DNA of 64,000 nt, from positions 1,898,001 to 1,962,000 of the forward strand of contig NZ_RIBP01000004.1 of the NCBI RefSeq assembly GCF_007273535.1. The letters run 5' to 3'. Made by a program: the position numbers and the translations under genes. The notes beneath the pieces are model-generated. The model searched no databases and was not told the origin of the DNA. It saw nothing but the letters and a program-made list of their open reading frames with translations. Below are positions 47,296-56,849 of this stretch, piece after piece (within the stretch, counting starts at the first letter, position 1; the number at the start of each line of letters is the position of its first letter). The stretch is from Niallia circulans. Its GTDB lineage: Bacteria; Bacillota; Bacilli; Bacillales; Cytobacillaceae.

Positions 47296-47817
47296 ATGAT
47301 TGTATGTATTGGAACAAAAAATCCGGCAAAGTCAGGGGCAGTTAAGGAAGGCTTCAGCTTAATGTCGGATGTGGAATTTTTGGAGCTTGATGTTGCATCA
47401 GGTGTAAGTGCTCAGCCGTTTTCTGATGAAGAAACGATTACAGGTGCAATTAACCGTGCTAAAAATGCGTTAGTTACTGGAAAAGGAGATATCGGTATCG
47501 GTCTTGAAGGCGGTGTTAAGCAAACAGAACATGGCCTGCTTATTTGTAACTGGGGAGCTCTTGTCCTTAGGTGTGGACGAACATATATTGGCGGAGGTGC
47601 AAGCATTCCTTTACCTGCAGACGTTGCAAATGCACTGCTTGCAGGAGAAGAACTTGGTCCTGTTATGGATCGCTATGCAAACAAAAAGAATGTCCGACAC
47701 AATGAAGGCGCAATTGGCGTTTTCACAAATGGCAAAATAACTAGGCAAAGAATGTTTGCACAAGTCATGGAGTCGTTAGTTGGTCAATATGAATATGATT
47801 TAAAGACAAGCCAATAA
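47296..47817 (+). CDS. DUF84 family NTPase-like protein (YjjX type)
   Basis: A 173-residue protein of the DUF84 family, related to the Ham1/Maf fold; E. coli YjjX in this family hydrolyses inosine and xanthosine triphosphate. Visible: IGTKNPAKSGAVKEGF (residues 5-20), SDEETITGAINRAKNAL, and GIGLEGGV. Likely a house-cleaning nucleotide phosphatase. It lies between ytoP and ytpP, where I do not recall it in B. subtilis, so the position may be an insertion in this lineage. Confidence 0.85.
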   Translation: MIVCIGTKNPAKSGAVKEGFSLMSDVEFLELDVASGVSAQPFSDEETITGAINRAKNALVTGKGDIGIGLEGGVKQTEHGLLICNWGALVLRCGRTYIGGGASIPLPADVANALLAGEELGPVMDRYANKKNVRHNEGAIGVFTNGKITRQRMFAQVMESLVGQYEYDLKTSQ

Positions 47818-47901
47818 TAAAGAAGCGAGCATAATAGTAGTGAAAAGACAGATGTTTTGTTAGTATCAAATAATAAATGTCAGCGATAGGGGGATTAACA
47901 A

Positions 47902-48216
47902 ATGAGAGATTTACAGTCACAAGAGGAGTTTAACGAGTTAAAAAATAGCAGCAATAAGCATGTGTTTTTATTTTCTGCCAATTGGTGCGGAGATTGCCGT
48001 TTTATAGACCCATTTATGCCAGAAGTAGAACAGAAGTACAGCGAGTTTACATTTATTCACATTGATCGTGATAAATTCATTGATACATGCATCGAATTAG
48101 ATGTGTTTGGTATTCCAAGCTTTGTTGCCTTTGAAGGTGGCAAGGAACTTGGCCGCTTTGTCAGCAAAGACCGTAAAACACAAGAAGAAATTGAGAACTT
48201 TATTGAATCATTGTGA
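47902..48216 (+). CDS. ytpP: Thioredoxin-like protein YtpP
   Basis: A 104-residue thioredoxin-fold protein with the active site C29-G-D-C32 in [10 protein letters not shown] and the cis-Pro loop FGIPSFVAF. The WCGDC rather than WCGPC motif is typical of the YtpP family. It probably acts in thiol-disulfide exchange in the cytosol. The ribosome site GATAGGGGGATT precedes the ATG. A terminator follows and separates it from ytpQ. Confidence 0.9.
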   Translation: MRDLQSQEEFNELKNSSNKHVFLFSANWCGDCRFIDPFMPEVEQKYSEFTFIHIDRDKFIDTCIELDVFGIPSFVAFEGGKELGRFVSKDRKTQEEIENFIESL

Positions 48217-48235
48217 TTGAAATAGTAAAGGCATG

Positions 48236-48270
48236 AAGCAGCGTTTCTATGTTGAACGCTGCTTTTTTTT
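48236..48270 (+). terminator. Intrinsic terminator after ytpP
   Basis: AAGCAGCGTT and AACGCTGCTT pair around TCTATGTTG with a nine-T run. Confidence 0.92.
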
Positions 48271-48369
48271 TGTATGTAGAATTCCAGATTCTTTGAAAAG
48301 ACAGTCAACTGCTATTATAATAGGAAAAGCAATTATTATTACCCACTCTAAAAGGGGGAAACAGCGTTA

Positions 48370-49176
48370 ATGAAGATGGACAGCAAAAAAATGAAGAACC
48401 TCTTACAAGACAGGCTTAAAGCAGAAGGAAGAGTGTTTACGTTTGATTCTAAAAAGGATCAACTTCGTATAGAGAGCAAGGATGCTGGCAAAGGTGTCAC
48501 AATTTCTTTACCAGGAATTATTGCAAAATGGGAGCAAGAAAAGGAAAAAGCTGTAGATGAAGTTGTTTATTATATTGAAAATGGCTTAACTGCATTGGTA
48601 GAGGATCCAGCCCTTGAAGGGAAAGAAAAAAATATTTACCCTGTTATTCGCTCGACCTCATTTCCGTTGCAAACTAATGAAGAAATACCATTCGTAGTGG
48701 ATGAGCATACAGCAGAAACAAGAATTTATTATGCATTGGATATGGGCAATACTTATCGTCTCATAGATGAAAAAATCATGCATAAGGAAAACTGGAAGCA
48801 CAGCCGAATTAAGGAAGTGGCTCTCTTTAATGCCCGTTCTTTACGGACAAGTTTTAAAACTGATCAGGTTGCAGGCAACACATTTTATTTCTTGAATACG
48901 AATGACGGATATGATGCAAGCCGTATTCTTAACGATTCTTTCCTTAAGGAAATGAGTGAGACGGTAAAGGGCACAATGGCTGTAGCAGTACCGCATCAAG
49001 ATGTGTTAATTATTGCAGATATAGAAAATGAGACAGGCTATGACATTTTAGCGCAAATGACAATGAGCTTTTTTGCAAGCGGCAGAGTTCCAATTACAGC
49101 ACTGTCCTTCCTTTATGAAGATGGAAGTTTAGAACCTGTGTTTATTTTAGGGAAAAACAAGAAAAAAGAGCAGTGA
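48370..49176 (+). CDS. ytpQ: DUF1444 family protein YtpQ
   Basis: A 268-residue cytosolic protein of the UPF0354/DUF1444 family. It begins [16 protein letters not shown] and contains [11 protein letters not shown] and [14 protein letters not shown], segments typical of YtpQ. No enzymatic motif is visible and no function is known. Its ATG follows AAGGGGGAAACAGCG. In B. subtilis the next gene is ytpR; here the next gene is sftA, so ytpR appears absent. Confidence 0.88.
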   Translation: MKMDSKKMKNLLQDRLKAEGRVFTFDSKKDQLRIESKDAGKGVTISLPGIIAKWEQEKEKAVDEVVYYIENGLTALVEDPALEGKEKNIYPVIRSTSFPLQTNEEIPFVVDEHTAETRIYYALDMGNTYRLIDEKIMHKENWKHSRIKEVALFNARSLRTSFKTDQVAGNTFYFLNTNDGYDASRILNDSFLKEMSETVKGTMAVAVPHQDVLIIADIENETGYDILAQMTMSFFASGRVPITALSFLYEDGSLEPVFILGKNKKKEQ

Positions 49177-49266
49177 ACATTTTCTTGCTTGTTTGCAAAA
49201 CTTAATCTGTTTGATTCGAGATTATTGCCTGAATGAAAACAGGATGTAATATTCGTTATTTAAAAT

Positions 49267-49329
49267 AAGGGTAGTGTACGAGAATCAGTTTAGACAAATG
49301 GTCCTGCTGATTCGGTGTCTGCCCTTTTT
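49267..49329 (+). terminator. Probable terminator after ytpQ
   Basis: AAGGG with CCCTT and GAATCAG with CTGATTC pair in a long interrupted stem, followed by T-rich sequence. Confidence 0.65.
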
Positions 49330-49380
49330 CGTATGGTAGCATATTGGGGAATGTTAGTTTTTTTAGCAAGTTTTGCCTCC

Positions 49381-49408
49381 TTGCAATTGGAAAATAGTGA
49401 AATATAAT
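49381..49408 (+). promoter_or_regulatory. sftA: Sigma-A promoter for sftA
   Basis: TTGCAA (49381-49386), 16-nt spacer, TATAAT (49403-49408), about 90 nt before the sftA start. Confidence 0.65.
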
Positions 49409-49499
49409 AGAATAGTACAGGGAATATATCGATTTTTATCTCGATTTTATCAATAAACTGTTAAAATAGTAGAGAGAAAGATGGAAAGAGTGATTTACA

Positions 49500-52400
49500 G
49501 TGAGTTGGTTCAAAAAAGTAATAAAGCAGTTTATTAAAGAGGACCACGAAGAGATGGAGCCATTTGAAGCTGCACAAAAACAAGAAGATCCACATATTCG
49601 AAACGAGTGGAATAATGAGTGGAAAAAAGAAGAAGATGCAAAAATCATTTACCAATATCCGAAGGGGAAATTTCGGTTTCCCGTCATTTCTGATGAAGAA
49701 ATAGGCATTCCTGGCAGACAAGGAAGACAGGACCACCAAGCTGAACGAAGGCAAAATGCTCAAGCAACAGAAGGACAGGAGCCTGCTGAAGCAGTAAGGC
49801 AAAGTGGACAAGGCTATACGGAAAAACACGACCATATTGCTGATAAAAGGCAAAATGGGGTCAGCTTTACTGGGAGGCAAGAGCAGTCTAACAGAAATCA
49901 ACACGCGTCAACTAATGCAGGCAGACATGAGCGACCGAATGACAGAAGACAAAATGTGTCAGCACATAAAGGCATGCAGGAACTTACGTCAGACAGAAGG
50001 CAAGCAAACAGGCAGGAGATTTCTAACAACAGAAGAACAAGCTCTCAAGCCATACATAACAGGACGAAGCCGCGGGAAGTACCTGAAAGCACTCCAAATC
50101 CGAAGAGCTACCAGTCAAAAATGCCTTTTAAACCGACAGAAATCCCGTCTCCTATTTATGGATATAATAATAGGCCGAAAGTCGATGTGCAACCAATAGT
50201 AGAAGTAGCGCGCACGAAAATGGACAGCAGTGATTTCCTTACTTCTGTTATGAGAAGGAAAGAAGCAGCAGAGCAAGCCGCTTTAAGGGCGGAGTTGAAG
50301 AAGGAAGAGTCAAAAGAAAGTAATTTCTTTGAAAAAGGTTTTGCTGAAGAAGTCAAAATGGAGCAAACCACAAAAGAAACAGCAATAAATACAGAAGCTT
50401 CAGACCTAAACAAAGTAACACTCGAAAATTCAAACCCGGCAGTACATTCAAATGAAGAAGAACTGCAGCCGGCTTTCATAATGGAAGAAACGGAAGAATT
50501 GAATTCTCTAATTCAAAATGAAGAAATTCAAAATGAAGGATTATTTGTTAGCTTAATAGCAGAAGAAAAAACACAGCCACAAGAGGCAGAAGCTGTAATG
50601 TATGCTGAGTCGACTGTCGTTTATGAGCTGGTGGAGGAACAGACCTCAGCGAAAGTGGAAGTTATTTTGCCACAGGAAGAAGAGCTGTATGCAGAGCCAG
50701 CAGTAGTCGTGGAGTCGGATAGAGAACCACTTCGTAAAGAGGAGGAACAGACCTCAGCGAAAGTGGAAGTTATTTTGCCACAGGAAGAAGAGCTGTATGC
50801 AGAGCCAGCAGTAGTCGTGGAGTTGGATAGAGAACCACTTCGTAAAGAGGAGGAACAGACCTCAGCGAAAGTGGAAGTTATTTTGCCACAGGAAGAAGAG
50901 CTGCATGCAGAGCCAGCAGTAGCCGTGGAGTCGGATAGGGAACCACTTCGTAAAGAGGAGGAACAGACCTCAGCGAAAGTGGAAGTTATTTTGCCACAGG
51001 AAGAAAAGATGTATGTCGAGCCAACAGAGGTTGTGGAGCCAGCAGAGCGTTATTCAACGCAAGCAGAGAGCAGCCTGCAGTTTGAAGAGCTTCCAGCTAT
51101 CAATGAATCGGCAGTAATGCTAAAAATGGAAGAAACAGCAAATAGTATAGAAGAGAAGTTTGAGATTGCTGCGAAAGAACATGTACCAGTGGAAGTGGAA
51201 CAGTCAAGCCATTCGGAAGTATCATCTGTCTTGACAGAAGAGCAACCTTCTAATGAAAAAACAGAAGTAACGGCAGTGAACACATCCGTTGCAAAACAGG
51301 ATCAATCGGATGTGGAAGAAACGAAGGAACCACAGGATGCTCCTGTTAAGAAAAGAGCTTTACCGTTTAATGTGTTGATGTTAAATACGGATAGAAAATC
51401 TCTTGAAACTAAAAGAAAAGAACAGCAAATAAAGAAGCGAGAGCAAACTTCGCAATTAATAACTGAAAGTGCAGCAGCATTAGAGCCAGTCGATCGAGAA
51501 CAAGAGGAACAGGCAGCAGCATCAGAGCCAATTGTTCAAGTACAAGAGGAACAGGCAGCAGCATTAGAGCCAATTGTTCAAGTACAAGAGGAACAGGCAG
51601 CGGTGTTAGAGCCAATTGTTCAAGTGCAAGAGGAACAGGCAGTGGTGTTTGAGCCAGTTGTTCAAGTGCAAGAGGAACAGGCAGCAGCATCAGAGCCAGT
51701 TGTTGGAGTACAAGAGGAACAGGCAGCGGCATTAGAGCCAGTCGATCGAGTGCAAGAGGAACAGGCAGCGGTGTCAGAGCCAGTTGTTCGAATACAAGAG
51801 GAACAGTCAGTGGTGTTAGAGCCAGTTGTTCGAATACAAGAGGAACAGGCAGTGGTGTTAGAGCCAGTTGTTGGAGTGCAAGAGGAACAGTCAGTGGTGT
51901 CAGAGCCAGTTGTCGAAGAGCTGCCTTATTATGTTTTCCCTGAGGATGAACTTTTGAGCCCGCCGATTTATAATACAGAGCATGATGGCTGGATAGAAGA
52001 ACAGACGGAGCTTTTGAACCATACTTTTAAGAACTTCAATGTTCATGCAAAAGTGGTCAATGTTACTCAGGGACCTTCCGTTACAAGGTATGAAGTACAG
52101 CCTGAGCCTGGAGTTAAGGTTAGCAAGATTACTAACCTATCCGATGATTTGAAATTGAGCCTAGCTGCTAAAGATATTCGGATTGAGGCGCCTATTCCTG
52201 GGAAGCATACAATCGGAATCGAGGTTCCTAATCGTACGAGCAGACCTGTATTGCTGAGTGAAATTCTTAATAGTGATGAGTTTAAAGATTCTGCTTCACC
52301 ATTGACGGTTGCTTTAGGGCTTGATATTTCCGGCAAGCCGATTGTCACTGATTTGCGCAAAATGCCGCATGGGCTAATTGCAGGTGCAACTGGTTCTGGT

Positions 52401-53348
52401 AAAAGTGTTTGTATCAATACGATGCTTGTTAGTCTTCTGTATAAGGCAAAGCCCGAAGACTTGAAGCTTTTACTCATCGATCCAAAAATGGTAGAACTTG
52501 CGCCATATAATTATATTCCTCATTTGGCTAGTCCTGTTATCACAGATGTGAAAACAGCAACAGCTGCATTAAAATGGGCTGTCGAGGAGATGGAGCGGCG
52601 TTATGAGCTGCTTGCACATGCAGGTGTTAGGGATATAACGAAATATAATCAGCTGGCTGAAGAGAACCAACAATATGCACAAAAGCTGCCGTATATTGTT
52701 ATTATAATTGATGAGCTTGCCGATTTAATGATGATGGCCCCTGCAGATGTAGAGGAAGCCATCAGCAGGATTGCTCAAAAGGCAAGAGCTTGCGGCATTC
52801 ATTTACTTATTGCCACGCAGAGACCGTCTGTAGACGTTATTACAGGGCTTATAAAAGCAAATGTCCCAACAAGGATAGCATTTTCTGTATCATCTCAAAT
52901 CGACTCAAGAACAGTTATAGATATAAGTGGAGCAGAAAAACTCCTTGGAAAGGGAGATATGCTCTTTTTGGAGAATGGGACATCAAAGCCAGTTCGTTTA
53001 CAAGGAACATTTGTTTCAGATGAAGAAATTGACCAAGTCGTTGCACATGCCAGAAGAGAGAGAAAACCGGATTATTTATTTGAACAAGAAGAGCTATTGA
53101 AGAAGGTTCAAATGTCAGAAGAGGAAGATGAGCTATTCTATGAAGCGTGCGAATTTATCATTGAACAAGGCGGCGCATCTACATCGAGTCTTCAAAGAAA
53201 CTTTAAAATCGGCTATAATCGAGCAGCGCGACTTATTGACATGATGGAAAAGCAGGGGTATATTTCAGAGGCAAAAGGCACAAAGCCAAGAGACGTACTT
53301 ATAACACAAGTGGAGTTTTTACAGCTCCATGACACAGAGCAGCATTAA
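49500..53348 (+). CDS. sftA: FtsK/SpoIIIE-family DNA translocase SftA, repeat-expanded
   Basis: Septum-associated DNA pump that clears chromosomal DNA from the division site. At 1282 residues it is longer than B. subtilis SftA (about 950). There is no transmembrane region, as expected for SftA; a low-complexity linker runs to about residue 810, including three full 36-residue repeats (379-486) and ten 14-residue repeats (667-806). The motor follows: Walker A GATGSGKS near 962, Walker [10 protein letters not shown] near 1067, and a C-terminal winged-helix gamma domain ([17 protein letters not shown]). The start may be GTG 49500 behind AGAGTGATTTACA. Confidence 0.93.
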   Translation: MSWFKKVIKQFIKEDHEEMEPFEAAQKQEDPHIRNEWNNEWKKEEDAKIIYQYPKGKFRFPVISDEEIGIPGRQGRQDHQAERRQNAQATEGQEPAEAVRQSGQGYTEKHDHIADKRQNGVSFTGRQEQSNRNQHASTNAGRHERPNDRRQNVSAHKGMQELTSDRRQANRQEISNNRRTSSQAIHNRTKPREVPESTPNPKSYQSKMPFKPTEIPSPIYGYNNRPKVDVQPIVEVARTKMDSSDFLTSVMRRKEAAEQAALRAELKKEESKESNFFEKGFAEEVKMEQTTKETAINTEASDLNKVTLENSNPAVHSNEEELQPAFIMEETEELNSLIQNEEIQNEGLFVSLIAEEKTQPQEAEAVMYAESTVVYELVEEQTSAKVEVILPQEEELYAEPAVVVESDREPLRKEEEQTSAKVEVILPQEEELYAEPAVVVELDREPLRKEEEQTSAKVEVILPQEEELHAEPAVAVESDREPLRKEEEQTSAKVEVILPQEEKMYVEPTEVVEPAERYSTQAESSLQFEELPAINESAVMLKMEETANSIEEKFEIAAKEHVPVEVEQSSHSEVSSVLTEEQPSNEKTEVTAVNTSVAKQDQSDVEETKEPQDAPVKKRALPFNVLMLNTDRKSLETKRKEQQIKKREQTSQLITESAAALEPVDREQEEQAAASEPIVQVQEEQAAALEPIVQVQEEQAAVLEPIVQVQEEQAVVFEPVVQVQEEQAAASEPVVGVQEEQAAALEPVDRVQEEQAAVSEPVVRIQEEQSVVLEPVVRIQEEQAVVLEPVVGVQEEQSVVSEPVVEELPYYVFPEDELLSPPIYNTEHDGWIEEQTELLNHTFKNFNVHAKVVNVTQGPSVTRYEVQPEPGVKVSKITNLSDDLKLSLAAKDIRIEAPIPGKHTIGIEVPNRTSRPVLLSEILNSDEFKDSASPLTVALGLDISGKPIVTDLRKMPHGLIAGATGSGKSVCINTMLVSLLYKAKPEDLKLLLIDPKMVELAPYNYIPHLASPVITDVKTATAALKWAVEEMERRYELLAHAGVRDITKYNQLAEENQQYAQKLPYIVIIIDELADLMMMAPADVEEAISRIAQKARACGIHLLIATQRPSVDVITGLIKANVPTRIAFSVSSQIDSRTVIDISGAEKLLGKGDMLFLENGTSKPVRLQGTFVSDEEIDQVVAHARRERKPDYLFEQEELLKKVQMSEEEDELFYEACEFIIEQGGASTSSLQRNFKIGYNRAARLIDMMEKQGYISEAKGTKPRDVLITQVEFLQLHDTEQH
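50634..50957 (+). repeat. 108-bp tandem repeat inside sftA, three full copies
   Basis: Units start at 50634, 50742 and 50850; a fourth, diverging copy begins at 50958. They encode a 36-residue unit beginning [17 protein letters not shown]. Copies 1 and 2 differ at a single base and copy 3 at three, so the expansion is recent. Confidence 0.95.
51498..51917 (+). repeat. 42-bp tandem repeat inside sftA, ten copies
   Basis: Ten in-frame copies of a 14-residue unit of the form [14 protein letters not shown], with base changes scattered between copies. A partial copy precedes them. Confidence 0.95.
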
Positions 53349-53364
53349 TTTTTTCGAAAACTGC

Positions 53365-53420
53365 ATGTATCACTAATATAATTCCTTTCAATAGGGAATA
53401 TGATTGATACATAGTTTTTC
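53365..53420 (+). terminator. Probable terminator after sftA
   Basis: ATGTATCA with TGATACAT and inner AATTCC with GGGAAT form an interrupted hairpin followed by TTTTTC. Confidence 0.6.
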
Positions 53421-53431
53421 TTAATAAAAGA

Positions 53432-53440
53432 TGGTATAAT
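53432..53440 (+). promoter_or_regulatory. murC: Extended -10 promoter for murC
   Basis: TGGTATAAT is an extended -10 (TGnTATAAT) at 53432-53440; the -35 is poor. Transcription would start about 53447, giving a leader of nearly 190 nt. Confidence 0.6.
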
Positions 53441-53480
53441 GAATAAATGCGAGTAAAAAAAGGAAAAAAAAGTTAAATCT

Positions 53481-53544
53481 ACCCCGTTTGAATATTTTCC
53501 TTTTCTAAAAGGTCTTTAGGAGAAAAAATAGTTATAAACGGGGT
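53481..53544 (+). promoter_or_regulatory. Folded leader element upstream of murC
   Basis: ACCCCGTTT (53481-53489) pairs perfectly with AAACGGGGT (53536-53544), enclosing a CCTTT-TCTA-AAAGG hairpin at 53499-53512. No T-run follows, so it is not an obvious terminator. It matches no riboswitch class I recognise. Confidence 0.5.
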
Positions 53545-53633
53545 CCATAGTGGAGAAATTTATGCTATGAGCAAATTATAGGTTCATTTCATATACTGTG
53601 TAAAAGATATACGATAGTTGGAGGTTCTTTTAT

Positions 53634-54932
53634 ATGACTATTTACCACTTCGTAGGTATTAAAGGGTCAGGGATGAGTGCACTTGCACAAATCCTGCATG
53701 ATATGGGTTTACAAGTTCAAGGATCGGATGTAGAAAAGAGATTTTTTACACAGGTGGCTTTAGAACAGTCAGGAATTAAAATTCTTCCTTTCTCAAAGGA
53801 AAACATTCAGCCTGGGATGAATATTATTGTGGGAAATGCTTTCTCTGATACGCATGAAGAGGTTGTGGAAGCAAATGCATTAGGTCTTCCAGTTGTGCGC
53901 TACCACCGTTTTTTAGGCGATTTTATGAAGCAGTTCACAAGCGTTGCCGTAACAGGTGCTCATGGAAAAACATCAACAACAGGCTTGCTTGCGCATGTTA
54001 TGAAAGGTGCAAAGCCGACAGCCTATTTAATTGGAGATGGAACTGGAAGAGGAACAGAAAATGCGGAGTACTTTGCATTTGAAGCTTGTGAGTACAGACG
54101 ACATTTCTTATCATACTTCCCTGATTATGCGATCATGACTAACATTGATTTTGATCATCCTGATTATTTTGCTAATGTTGATGATGTCTTTTCTGCATTC
54201 CAGGAAATGGCTTGGCAAGTGAACAAAGGAATCTTTGCTTGTGGTGATGATGAACAGCTCCAAAAAATTCAAGCAAAAGTGCCTGTAGTTTTTTATGGTT
54301 TTGATGATGAAAATGACTTCCAAGCAAGAAATGTTGTGAAGACTACAGAAGGTACAACGTTTGAAGTATATGTAAGAAATACTTACTACAATACATTCTC
54401 TATTCCGACTTTCGGAAACCATAATATTTTAAATGCATTATCTGTCATTGCCCTAAGTCATTATGAAGATTTAGATGCAGGTATTGTGCAGGAACGACTT
54501 ATGTCATTTGAGGGTGTTAAGCGCAGATTCTCTGAAAAGCGTATTGGTGAGCAAGTAATCATTGATGACTATGCCCATCATCCAACAGAGATTAAGGCAA
54601 CGATTGAAGCGGCTAGACAGAAGTATCCAGACAGAGAAGTAGTAGCAGTTTTCCAACCGCATACCTTCTCAAGAACACAAACTTTCTTAAATGAATTTGC
54701 CGACAGTTTAAACCTGGCAGATTCTGCTTATCTTTGCGAAATTTTCGGGTCAGCTCGTGAGAACCATGGCAAGCTGAGCATTGAAGATTTGGCAGAGAAG
54801 GTACCAGGCAGCAAAATCATTGCTGAAGAAAGTATTGAAGCATTAAAAGCTCATGAAAAGGCAGTTATCCTGTTTATGGGTGCTGGCGATGTTCAGAAGT
54901 TCCAGGATGCTTATGAAAAAACATTAGTATAA
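53634..54932 (+). CDS. murC: UDP-N-acetylmuramate--L-alanine ligase
   Basis: Adds L-alanine to UDP-MurNAc, the first amino acid of the peptidoglycan stem, using ATP in the cytosol. The 432 residues are the usual MurC length. The N-terminal nucleotide-binding [14 protein letters not shown], the Mur-ligase P-loop [10 protein letters not shown] (near 105-114), [10 protein letters not shown] and the C-terminal [10 protein letters not shown] define it. Its order after sftA is as in B. subtilis. The ribosome site TTGGAGGTTC precedes the ATG. Confidence 0.97.
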   Translation: MTIYHFVGIKGSGMSALAQILHDMGLQVQGSDVEKRFFTQVALEQSGIKILPFSKENIQPGMNIIVGNAFSDTHEEVVEANALGLPVVRYHRFLGDFMKQFTSVAVTGAHGKTSTTGLLAHVMKGAKPTAYLIGDGTGRGTENAEYFAFEACEYRRHFLSYFPDYAIMTNIDFDHPDYFANVDDVFSAFQEMAWQVNKGIFACGDDEQLQKIQAKVPVVFYGFDDENDFQARNVVKTTEGTTFEVYVRNTYYNTFSIPTFGNHNILNALSVIALSHYEDLDAGIVQERLMSFEGVKRRFSEKRIGEQVIIDDYAHHPTEIKATIEAARQKYPDREVVAVFQPHTFSRTQTFLNEFADSLNLADSAYLCEIFGSARENHGKLSIEDLAEKVPGSKIIAEESIEALKAHEKAVILFMGAGDVQKFQDAYEKTLV

Positions 54933-54935
54933 AGT

Positions 54936-54969
54936 AAAAAAAGATGCTGAGAAATCAGCATCTTTTTTT
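54936..54969. terminator. Bidirectional terminator
   Basis: AAAAAAGATGCTGA and TCAGCATCTTTTTTT pair with a GAAA loop between convergent murC and the M29 aminopeptidase. Confidence 0.93.
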
Positions 54970-54974
54970 GGCTA

Positions 54975-56090
54975 TTATTTTAGATTTTCAGGATTCAGTG
55001 CTTCCAATTCAGGTATCACAAATCTTCCATCTTTTCTAATAAGTACGCCGTCAAAGGAAATTTCTCCACCGCCGTAATCAGGTCTTTGGATGTTGACCAT
55101 ATCCCAATGGATATTAGAATGGTTGTCATTGAATGCATCGTCATAGCATTGTCCTGGTGTGAAATGGAAGCTTCCGTCAATTTTTTCATCAAACAAAATA
55201 TCCTGCATCGGGTGAAGGATATATGGGTTAACACCAATGGCAAATTCGCCGATAAATCTTGCTCCTTCATCCGTATCAAGAATTGCGTTTAAGCGTTCTG
55301 TATCATTGGAAGTAGCTTCAATGATTTTGCCGTCCTTGAATGTCAGTTTAACCTGCTCAAACGTAAAGCCTTGGTATGGAGATGGTGTATTGTAAGTAAG
55401 TGTTCCATTAACAGAATTACGCACAGGAGCTGTATAAACCTCTCCATCAGGAATGTTCATTTGTCCTGAGCATTTTATTGCAGGTATATCTTTGATAGAG
55501 AAAGTTAGATCTGTTCCCGGACCAGTGATTTTAACTTCGTCTGTTTTATTCATCAGGTCAACGAGATTGTCCATCGCCTTATCCATTTTGCCATAATCAA
55601 GGTTGCACACATTGAAGTAAAAGTCTTCAAATCCGTCTGTGCTCATTTTAGCAAGCTGTGCCATGGATGGGCTTGGATAGCGCAGCACAACCCATCTTGT
55701 TTTCGGAACGCGGATTTCACGGTGTACTTTCTTTCCGACAGTAGCACCCTCAATTTTCATTTTTTCTGCAGGCACATCAGCATGCTCATTAATATTATCT
55801 CCCGCACGAAGCCCGATATAAGCATCCATCTGGCTCATCACATTTGCTTCAAAGCTAGCCAGCATCTCATATTGCTCCTCTTGTGCACCTAAAAGCAATG
55901 CTCTGTTGACATCATTATCCTTTAAGGACACAAATGGGAATCCCCCTACAGCATATGCTTCTTTAACAAGTGCTTTGACAAGCTCCTTTTGCAAACCAAA
56001 ATTTTCAATTAGGACTTTTTCACCTTTTTGCAATCTGATCGAATAATTAATTAAATTTTTAGCTAACAGTTCTATACGTGGGTCTTTCAT
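54975..56090 (-). CDS. M29-family aminopeptidase
   Basis: A 371-residue di-metal aminopeptidase of the thermophilic aminopeptidase family M29. Recognisable segments include LLAKNLINYSIRLQKGEKVLIE at the N-terminus (cut here), the metal residues in FIGEFAIGVNP (Glu) and HPMQDILFDEKIDGSFHF, and SNIHWDMVNIQ. It is shorter than B. subtilis AmpS (about 410), so the AmpS name is not used. The ATG follows AGGAGGCATTATA. It is transcribed away from ytxG. Confidence 0.87.
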   Translation of the reverse strand: MKDPRIELLAKNLINYSIRLQKGEKVLIENFGLQKELVKALVKEAYAVGGFPFVSLKDNDVNRALLLGAQEEQYEMLASFEANVMSQMDAYIGLRAGDNINEHADVPAEKMKIEGATVGKKVHREIRVPKTRWVVLRYPSPSMAQLAKMSTDGFEDFYFNVCNLDYGKMDKAMDNLVDLMNKTDEVKITGPGTDLTFSIKDIPAIKCSGQMNIPDGEVYTAPVRNSVNGTLTYNTPSPYQGFTFEQVKLTFKDGKIIEATSNDTERLNAILDTDEGARFIGEFAIGVNPYILHPMQDILFDEKIDGSFHFTPGQCYDDAFNDNHSNIHWDMVNIQRPDYGGGEISFDGVLIRKDGRFVIPELEALNPENLK

Positions 56091-56288
56091 ATAATGCCTC
56101 CTGTATTTTTAAAAGATTTTGACACTTCGTCATATGTAGAAATTGTTGAATAGCACATTTAGTCTTTGTTCGTTCAACCATTTTATTGTACCCCAAAAAA
56201 TATTTTTCTTAAATAATATTGTGTAAAATTAACCAAACTATTGATGCGTTTTGACACGAAAGTTATAGGATGAATTTACCTGTTTTAT

Positions 56289-56317
56289 TTGTTTCTGGAT
56301 GTTTTTCCAACTATAAT
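56289..56317 (+). promoter_or_regulatory. Candidate sigma-A promoter for ytxGHJ
   Basis: TTGTTT (56289-56294), 17-nt spacer, TATAAT (56312-56317). Confidence 0.5.
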
Positions 56318-56326
56318 AGAAGAAAG

Positions 56327-56352
56327 GTTTAGGCATTAGCCAAATTGGGAAA
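56327..56352 (+). promoter_or_regulatory. Candidate sigma-B promoter for ytxGHJ
   Basis: GTTTAG (56327-56332) and GGGAAA (56347-56352) are separated by 14 nt, close to the sigma-B consensus GTTTAA-N12-15-GGGTAT. ytxGHJ of B. subtilis is a general-stress operon. Confidence 0.55.
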
Positions 56353-56382
56353 AACAATGAAAAAGCGGAGGTGTAGCTGTAA

Positions 56383-56832
56383 ATGATTATCATTTTATAT
56401 TGTAGTGTTGCATTAATTGCCATTGCTTTCACTATTTTGGTTGTGTATGTTGCCAGAACATTGAAATCGTTACATATCACTCTTGATAGTGTCTCAAAGA
56501 CATTAGTTGGTCTTGAAAGACAGCTTGACGGGGTTACAAAGGAAACGACTATCTTGCTGCATAAGACAAATGAGCTTGCTGAGGATATTCAGCAAAAATC
56601 AGAAAGCCTTAACGGTGTGGTTGATGCAGTGAAGGGCATTGGCACTTCAGTAAAAGGATTCAATGATTCTATTCAAAACATCAATCAAAATGTGGAGCAA
56701 AAGCTTGTGCATAATCAGGACAAGATTGCCCAAGTACTTCAGTACAGCAAAATGTTCTTTAACATTAGAGATCAGTGGAAAGCTAGAAGAACAGCAGAGA
56801 ACGGCATAAAAGTAAAAGTAAAAGCACATTAA
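56383..56832 (+). CDS. ytxG: DUF948 general stress protein YtxG
   Basis: A 149-residue protein with one N-terminal membrane helix (IIILYCSVALIAIAFTILVV) and a long heptad-like cytoplasmic or extracytoplasmic helix region (LHITLDSVSKTLVGLERQ), as in DUF948/YtxG. B. subtilis ytxG heads the stress-induced ytxGHJ operon. The ribosome site GCGGAGGTG precedes the ATG. Candidate sigma-A and sigma-B promoters lie just upstream. ytxH follows 17 nt later. Confidence 0.88.
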   Translation: MIIILYCSVALIAIAFTILVVYVARTLKSLHITLDSVSKTLVGLERQLDGVTKETTILLHKTNELAEDIQQKSESLNGVVDAVKGIGTSVKGFNDSIQNINQNVEQKLVHNQDKIAQVLQYSKMFFNIRDQWKARRTAENGIKVKVKAH

Positions 56833-56849
56833 ACTTTTTAGGAGGGATA

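Larger units (their letters stand above)
49177..49499. other. Intergenic region where ytpR would be expected
   Basis: About 320 nt with a terminator and the sftA promoter, and no coding frame resembling the roughly 200-residue tRNA-binding-domain protein YtpR on either strand. Confidence 0.65.

Noticed and set aside
51409..51732. Leucine/proline-rich open frame antisense to sftA
   Set aside because: It is the reverse reading of the 42-bp repeats (a Glu/Gln-rich unit reads as Leu/Pro in reverse) and has no ribosome site.
51498..51917. Regularly spaced repeats that could suggest a CRISPR array
   Set aside because: The 42-bp units are directly contiguous with no unique spacers and are in frame with sftA.
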